In this document: in pieces, positions 61,405 through 64,000 of the stretch
How positions within the stretch are numbered: the first letter of the stretch is position 1
How the letters are laid out: each line of letters begins with the position of its first letter
Origin: Bacillus sp. Marseille-Q1617
Lineage (GTDB): Bacteria > Bacillota > Bacilli > Bacillales > Bacillaceae_B
Assembly (NCBI RefSeq): GCF_903645295.1
Contig: NZ_CAHJXM010000003.1
Span: forward strand, 1 to 64,000
DNA length: 64,000 nt
Direction: 5' to 3'
The notes under the pieces: model-generated
Told to the model about the DNA's origin: nothing
The model's database searches: none
What the model saw: only the letters and a program-made list of their open reading frames with translations
Position numbers and translations under genes: made by a program

Positions 61405-61629
61405 TTGAAGGACAATGATTTTACACACAAACCGTTGCTCACAAAGAGAGAAAAAGAAGTATTCGAACTGTTAGTCCAAGATAAAACAACGAAAGAGATA
61501 GCAAGTGATTTATTCATCAGCGAGAAAACAGTTCGAAATCATATTTCCAACGCCATGCAAAAGCTTGGAGTGAAGGGGCGCTCACAGGCAGTTGTAGAGC
61601 TTCTTCGCATGGGGGAACTCAAGCTTTAA
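61405..61629 (+). CDS. gerE: GerE spore-coat transcription regulator
   Basis: GerE (74 residues), a LuxR-type helix-turn-helix regulator of late mother-cell genes. Almost the whole protein is the DNA-binding domain (LTKREKEVFELLVQDKTTKEIASDLFISEKTVRNHISNAMQKLGVKGRSQAVVEL region), nearly identical to B. subtilis. The start is TTG 61405 with AAGGAGGG 9 bases upstream. Confidence 0.97.
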   Translation: MKDNDFTHKPLLTKREKEVFELLVQDKTTKEIASDLFISEKTVRNHISNAMQKLGVKGRSQAVVELLRMGELKL

Positions 61630-61631
61630 AG

Positions 61632-61712
61632 TAAGGGACTGATTCTTAAGAACAATTTACCGGTTATCACAAACCGTTATTGTGCCATTAAGAGTCAGTC
61701 TCTTTTAGTTTG
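61632..61712 (+). terminator. gerE terminator, long hairpin
   Basis: GGGACTGATTCTTAA ... TTAAGAGTCAGTCTC stem enclosing a second stem ACAAT/ATTGT with GGTT/AACC, then TTTTAG. Confidence 0.82.
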
Positions 61713-61816
61713 CTTGGTATATTGAACCTATTACTGAACTTTTCTTGAAATTTCCCTTGAAAAAGGAGAAAATGCTAGTAGGTCGAGTTGCGAAAATAAC
61801 AAGAAACAGATAACGT

Positions 61817-61834
61817 TCACTTCATGATAAGTGA
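61817..61834. promoter_or_regulatory. Candidate MarR-type operator
   Basis: Perfect inverted repeat TCACTT-CATGAT-AAGTGA, 43 bp before the MarR gene, overlapping a possible promoter (TTCACT ... TATTAA at 61816-61842). Autoregulation is inferred only. Confidence 0.35.
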
Positions 61835-61876
61835 TGATATTAAATAAGTACTAGTCAGTCAAAGGAGAATTATTAT

Positions 61877-62335
61877 ATGAATAAAGAAGAAGTCCAGCTG
61901 AAATCCGATCTGCAGGTGGTAGCGGATATTGAAAAAGACTTAAGATACATATCTTCCATCATTAAACAAAAGGGACGCGAGATCCTTAGTCAATATACAC
62001 TTACCCCTCCTCAGTTCATTGCTCTTCAATGGTTATTTGAATATGGAGACATGACGATCGGGGACCTTTCCAATAAAATGTATCTCGCGTGCAGCACGAC
62101 GACGGATCTTGTAGACCGCATGGAGAAAAATGAATTGGTTGAAAGGGTCAAAGATGAAAATGACAGACGGGTCGTCCGCATTCATATGTTAAAAGAGGGC
62201 GAAAGAATTATTGAAGAAGTTATTGAAAAAAGGCAAAATTATTTGCAGAGTGTCCTCGGGGATTTTTCAGAAGAAGAGGTACTCGGATTGAAAAGTAATT
62301 TAGCTAAACTCCATCAAGAAATGAAACCAGAGTGA
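61877..62335 (+). CDS. ysmB: MarR family transcriptional regulator (ysmB position)
   Basis: A 152-residue MarR-type winged-helix protein. The DNA-binding core is LTPPQFIALQWLFEYGDMTIGDLSNKMYLACSTTTDLVDRMEKNELVERVKDENDRRVVRIHM (about 41-103) with a long C-terminal dimerisation helix. AAAGGAG precedes ATG 61877. It is followed by murI 9 bases later, as ysmB-racE in B. subtilis. The ligand is unknown. Confidence 0.9.
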   Translation: MNKEEVQLKSDLQVVADIEKDLRYISSIIKQKGREILSQYTLTPPQFIALQWLFEYGDMTIGDLSNKMYLACSTTTDLVDRMEKNELVERVKDENDRRVVRIHMLKEGERIIEEVIEKRQNYLQSVLGDFSEEEVLGLKSNLAKLHQEMKPE

Positions 62336-62344
62336 GGGAATAAT

Positions 62345-63145
62345 GTGATTCAACCAATTGGCATCATTGATTCCGGTGTTGGCGGATTGACGGTGGCAAA
62401 AGAAGTCATGCGCCAATTACCAAAAGAAACGATCTATTATCTTGGTGATACCGCAAGATGTCCATACGGCCCCCGGTCAGCCGGGGAAGTGAAGAAATTC
62501 ACGTGGCAAATGACGGAGTATCTCTTACAATATGATATGAAAATGCTTATCATCGCCTGCAACACGGCGACCGCAGTCGTGCTGGATGAAATCCAGACTC
62601 AATTGGATATCCCGGTCATAGGTGTAATCCACCCGGGAGCCAGAGCTGCGATCAAGCATACGTATAATAAGAAAATCGGAGTGCTCGGGACCGTCGGGAC
62701 GATAAACAGCGGTGCGTACGAAGAAGCGCTGCATTCGCTGCATGGAAGCTTGGAAGTAAGTCCCTTGGCCTGTCCTAAGTTTGTCCCTTTGGTTGAAAGC
62801 GGGGAGTATAACAGCGCTACGGCTGATTCGATCGTAAAGGAGACGCTTGCTTCCATGAAAGAAACAGACATCGATACACTGATCCTGGGCTGCACCCACT
62901 ATCCGCTGCTGCAGTCAAAAATACAGGCTTTCATGGGGAGTGAGGTCAGTGTCATCAGCTCCGGCGATGAGACTGCCAGGGAAATCAGTACGATCCTGGA
63001 CTATTACAACCTCCTATACCGCGGAGTCAGAGTGCCAGAGCACAGATTCTTTACTACAGGATCATCATTCTTATTTTCACAAATCGCCTCTGATTGGCTG
63101 AATATAGGGAAAGTCCATGCTGAAACCATCCGGCTTCAAGACTGA
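62345..63145 (+). CDS. murI: Glutamate racemase
   Basis: Glutamate racemase (266 residues; racE in B. subtilis) supplies D-glutamate for peptidoglycan, and for poly-gamma-glutamate where made. The catalytic cysteines Cys72 (IIACNTATA) and Cys183 (LGCTHYPLL) are present, with the N-terminal [12 protein letters not shown] signature. The start is GTG 62345; an ATG two bases earlier is followed at once by TGA. Confidence 0.96.
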   Translation: MIQPIGIIDSGVGGLTVAKEVMRQLPKETIYYLGDTARCPYGPRSAGEVKKFTWQMTEYLLQYDMKMLIIACNTATAVVLDEIQTQLDIPVIGVIHPGARAAIKHTYNKKIGVLGTVGTINSGAYEEALHSLHGSLEVSPLACPKFVPLVESGEYNSATADSIVKETLASMKETDIDTLILGCTHYPLLQSKIQAFMGSEVSVISSGDETAREISTILDYYNLLYRGVRVPEHRFFTTGSSFLFSQIASDWLNIGKVHAETIRLQD

Positions 63146-63168
63146 GTGTCTTGGCTGGATGGTTTTTT
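63122..63168 (+). terminator. murI terminator overlapping the gene end
   Basis: AAACCATCCGGCTTCAAGAC-TGAGT-GTCTTGGCTGGATGGTTTTTT; the 5' arm includes the last codons of murI. Confidence 0.87.
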
Positions 63169-63273
63169 ATTTCTTCCTGAAAAAGTTTGTCTGCTTTTCT
63201 AAAAAGTTTCGGTCTATTTCATAGCCAAGGCTCGTATACATGTAGTACAAACTGTCTTTTAGGAGGTTTCGCG

Positions 63274-64000
63274 ATGTCAAAAAAAGCGAAAGTGTCAATT
63301 GCTGTAACGGTGTTAGCATCTTCAGTATATCTTTCAGGTTGCGGACTGTTGAGTTTTGGGGATAAAGAAAAGATCGATCCGCCGCAGGAAGTTTCACATT
63401 TAAAAGAAGGTGAAAAACTGGATACGGCAAAGAACGAAGAAGGTAAAGAGACGGCAAGCAATGATGAAGCTGTAGAAAAAACAGTGATGACAGAGCTTTA
63501 TTTGATCGACAAGAATGGCTATGTGGTTTCCCAATCGTTACCTCTTCCGAATAATGAAAGTGTCGCCAAACAAGCGCTTGAGTATCTGGTGGTTAACGGC
63601 CCTGTTCAGAATGTCCTTCCAAATGGATTCAGAGCAGTCCTGCCGGCCGATACCCAAGTCACAGTCAACATCCAAGATGGAAAAGCTATCGCTGACTTCT
63701 CACCAGAATTCAATAATTATCAGCCTGAAGATGAACAGAAAATCCTTCAATCGGTCACATGGACGCTGACTCAATTCGATTCGGTCGAAAAAGTGGAGCT
63801 GCGTGTAAACGGCTATCCGTTAACGGAAATGCCGGTTAACGGCACGCCGATCGACGAATCCGGCTTATCCAGAAAAATGGGTATCAACGTCGATGCTAGC
63901 GGAGTGGCCGACCCAACCAGTACAAAACCGGTAACGGTCTATTATGTGTCGCAGACGGATTCTTCGACGTACTATGTGCCTGTAACAAAAAGGGTAAGTT
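63274..64000 (+). CDS. gerM: GerM spore germination/sporulation lipoprotein, partial
   Basis: The gene runs off the window; 242 codons are visible. It has a lipoprotein signal peptide (basic SKKAK, hydrophobic stretch, lipobox LSGC with Cys24). An acidic linker follows, then a GerMN domain (TELYLIDKNGYVVSQSLPLP, AKQALEYLVVNGPVQNVLP) and the start of a second after GVADPTSTKPVTVYYV. B. subtilis GerM acts in engulfment and links to the SpoIIQ complex. AGGAGG precedes ATG 63274. Only a weak sigma-E-like motif is seen upstream. Confidence 0.93.
   Translation, partial: MSKKAKVSIAVTVLASSVYLSGCGLLSFGDKEKIDPPQEVSHLKEGEKLDTAKNEEGKETASNDEAVEKTVMTELYLIDKNGYVVSQSLPLPNNESVAKQALEYLVVNGPVQNVLPNGFRAVLPADTQVTVNIQDGKAIADFSPEFNNYQPEDEQKILQSVTWTLTQFDSVEKVELRVNGYPLTEMPVNGTPIDESGLSRKMGINVDASGVADPTSTKPVTVYYVSQTDSSTYYVPVTKRVS

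Noticed and set aside
63219..63461. Minus-strand frames over the start of gerM
   Set aside because: They overlap the clear lipoprotein signal peptide and binding site of gerM and have no features of their own.

Overview
The window is low-GC Firmicute chromosome, most likely from a Bacillaceae species close to the Bacillus/Rossellomorea group. The proteins resemble Bacillus subtilis closely (SpeD, GerE, SspI, LysC, SdhB), and the gene order follows the B. subtilis fxsA(ytzA)-citZ-icd-mdh-phoPR-polA ... thrS-infC ... pheST ... mutSB ... sdhCAB-gerE-murI-gerM region. Spore genes (ytaF, ytxC, sspI, gerE, gerM) indicate an endospore former. No rRNA, tRNA, prophage, transposase or CRISPR array was seen. 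The last gene (gerM) runs off the right edge.

Layout. 1-11.5 kb: fxsA, AI-2E-type permease ytvI, the TCA genes citZ-icd-mdh, a MaoC-type protein, the phosphate two-component system phoPR, and an HflK/HflC-like pair behind a sigma-W-type promoter. 11.5-23.8 kb: polA-mutM-ytaF-coaE, gapB, speD, nrdR, the helicase-loading genes dnaB-dnaI, and ytxC. 23.8-33 kb: T-box-thrS, L20 leader-infC-rpmI-rplT, then ysdA, a TVP38-type membrane protein, ysdB, a dUTPase, ysdC, an isochorismatase-fold hydrolase, sspI and an rRNA methyltransferase. 33-45 kb: T-box-pheST, rnhC, zapA-cvpA, polX-mutS2-yshE and an unlisted 27-residue membrane peptide. 45-54 kb: a secreted glucoamylase-like protein, then lcfA-fadR-fadB-etfBA, trxA and uvrC. 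54-64 kb: lysine riboswitch-lysC, yslB, sdhCAB, acyl-CoA thioesterase, gerE, a MarR regulator, murI and gerM.

How the genes fit together. The central-carbon genes carry carbon-control signals: cre-like sites at citZ and the MaoC gene, a perfect cre before etfB, and CcpN-like sites at gapB. Fatty-acid genes carry two near-perfect FadR boxes, one before fadR and one before the thioesterase gene. A four-repeat PhoP box sits just downstream of phoR, in front of a -10 element and a short transcript ending in a hairpin. Two sigma-W-type promoters (TGAAAC-N16-CGTA) precede hflKC and ysdB.

The least explained content is non-coding. A family of roughly 140-bp stem-loop repeats occurs several times; three copies contain a nested hairpin module of about 112 bp, and the module is found in both orientations relative to its host. 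A related second family has two copies, one placed between the pheS T-box terminator and pheS. Two 141-bp three-hairpin (cloverleaf-like) elements lie in opposite orientation downstream of cvpA and uvrC; they share one half and differ completely in the long hairpin. There is also a 20-bp-period tandem array between pheT and rnhC, and an inverted set of four palindromes between dnaI and ytxC.
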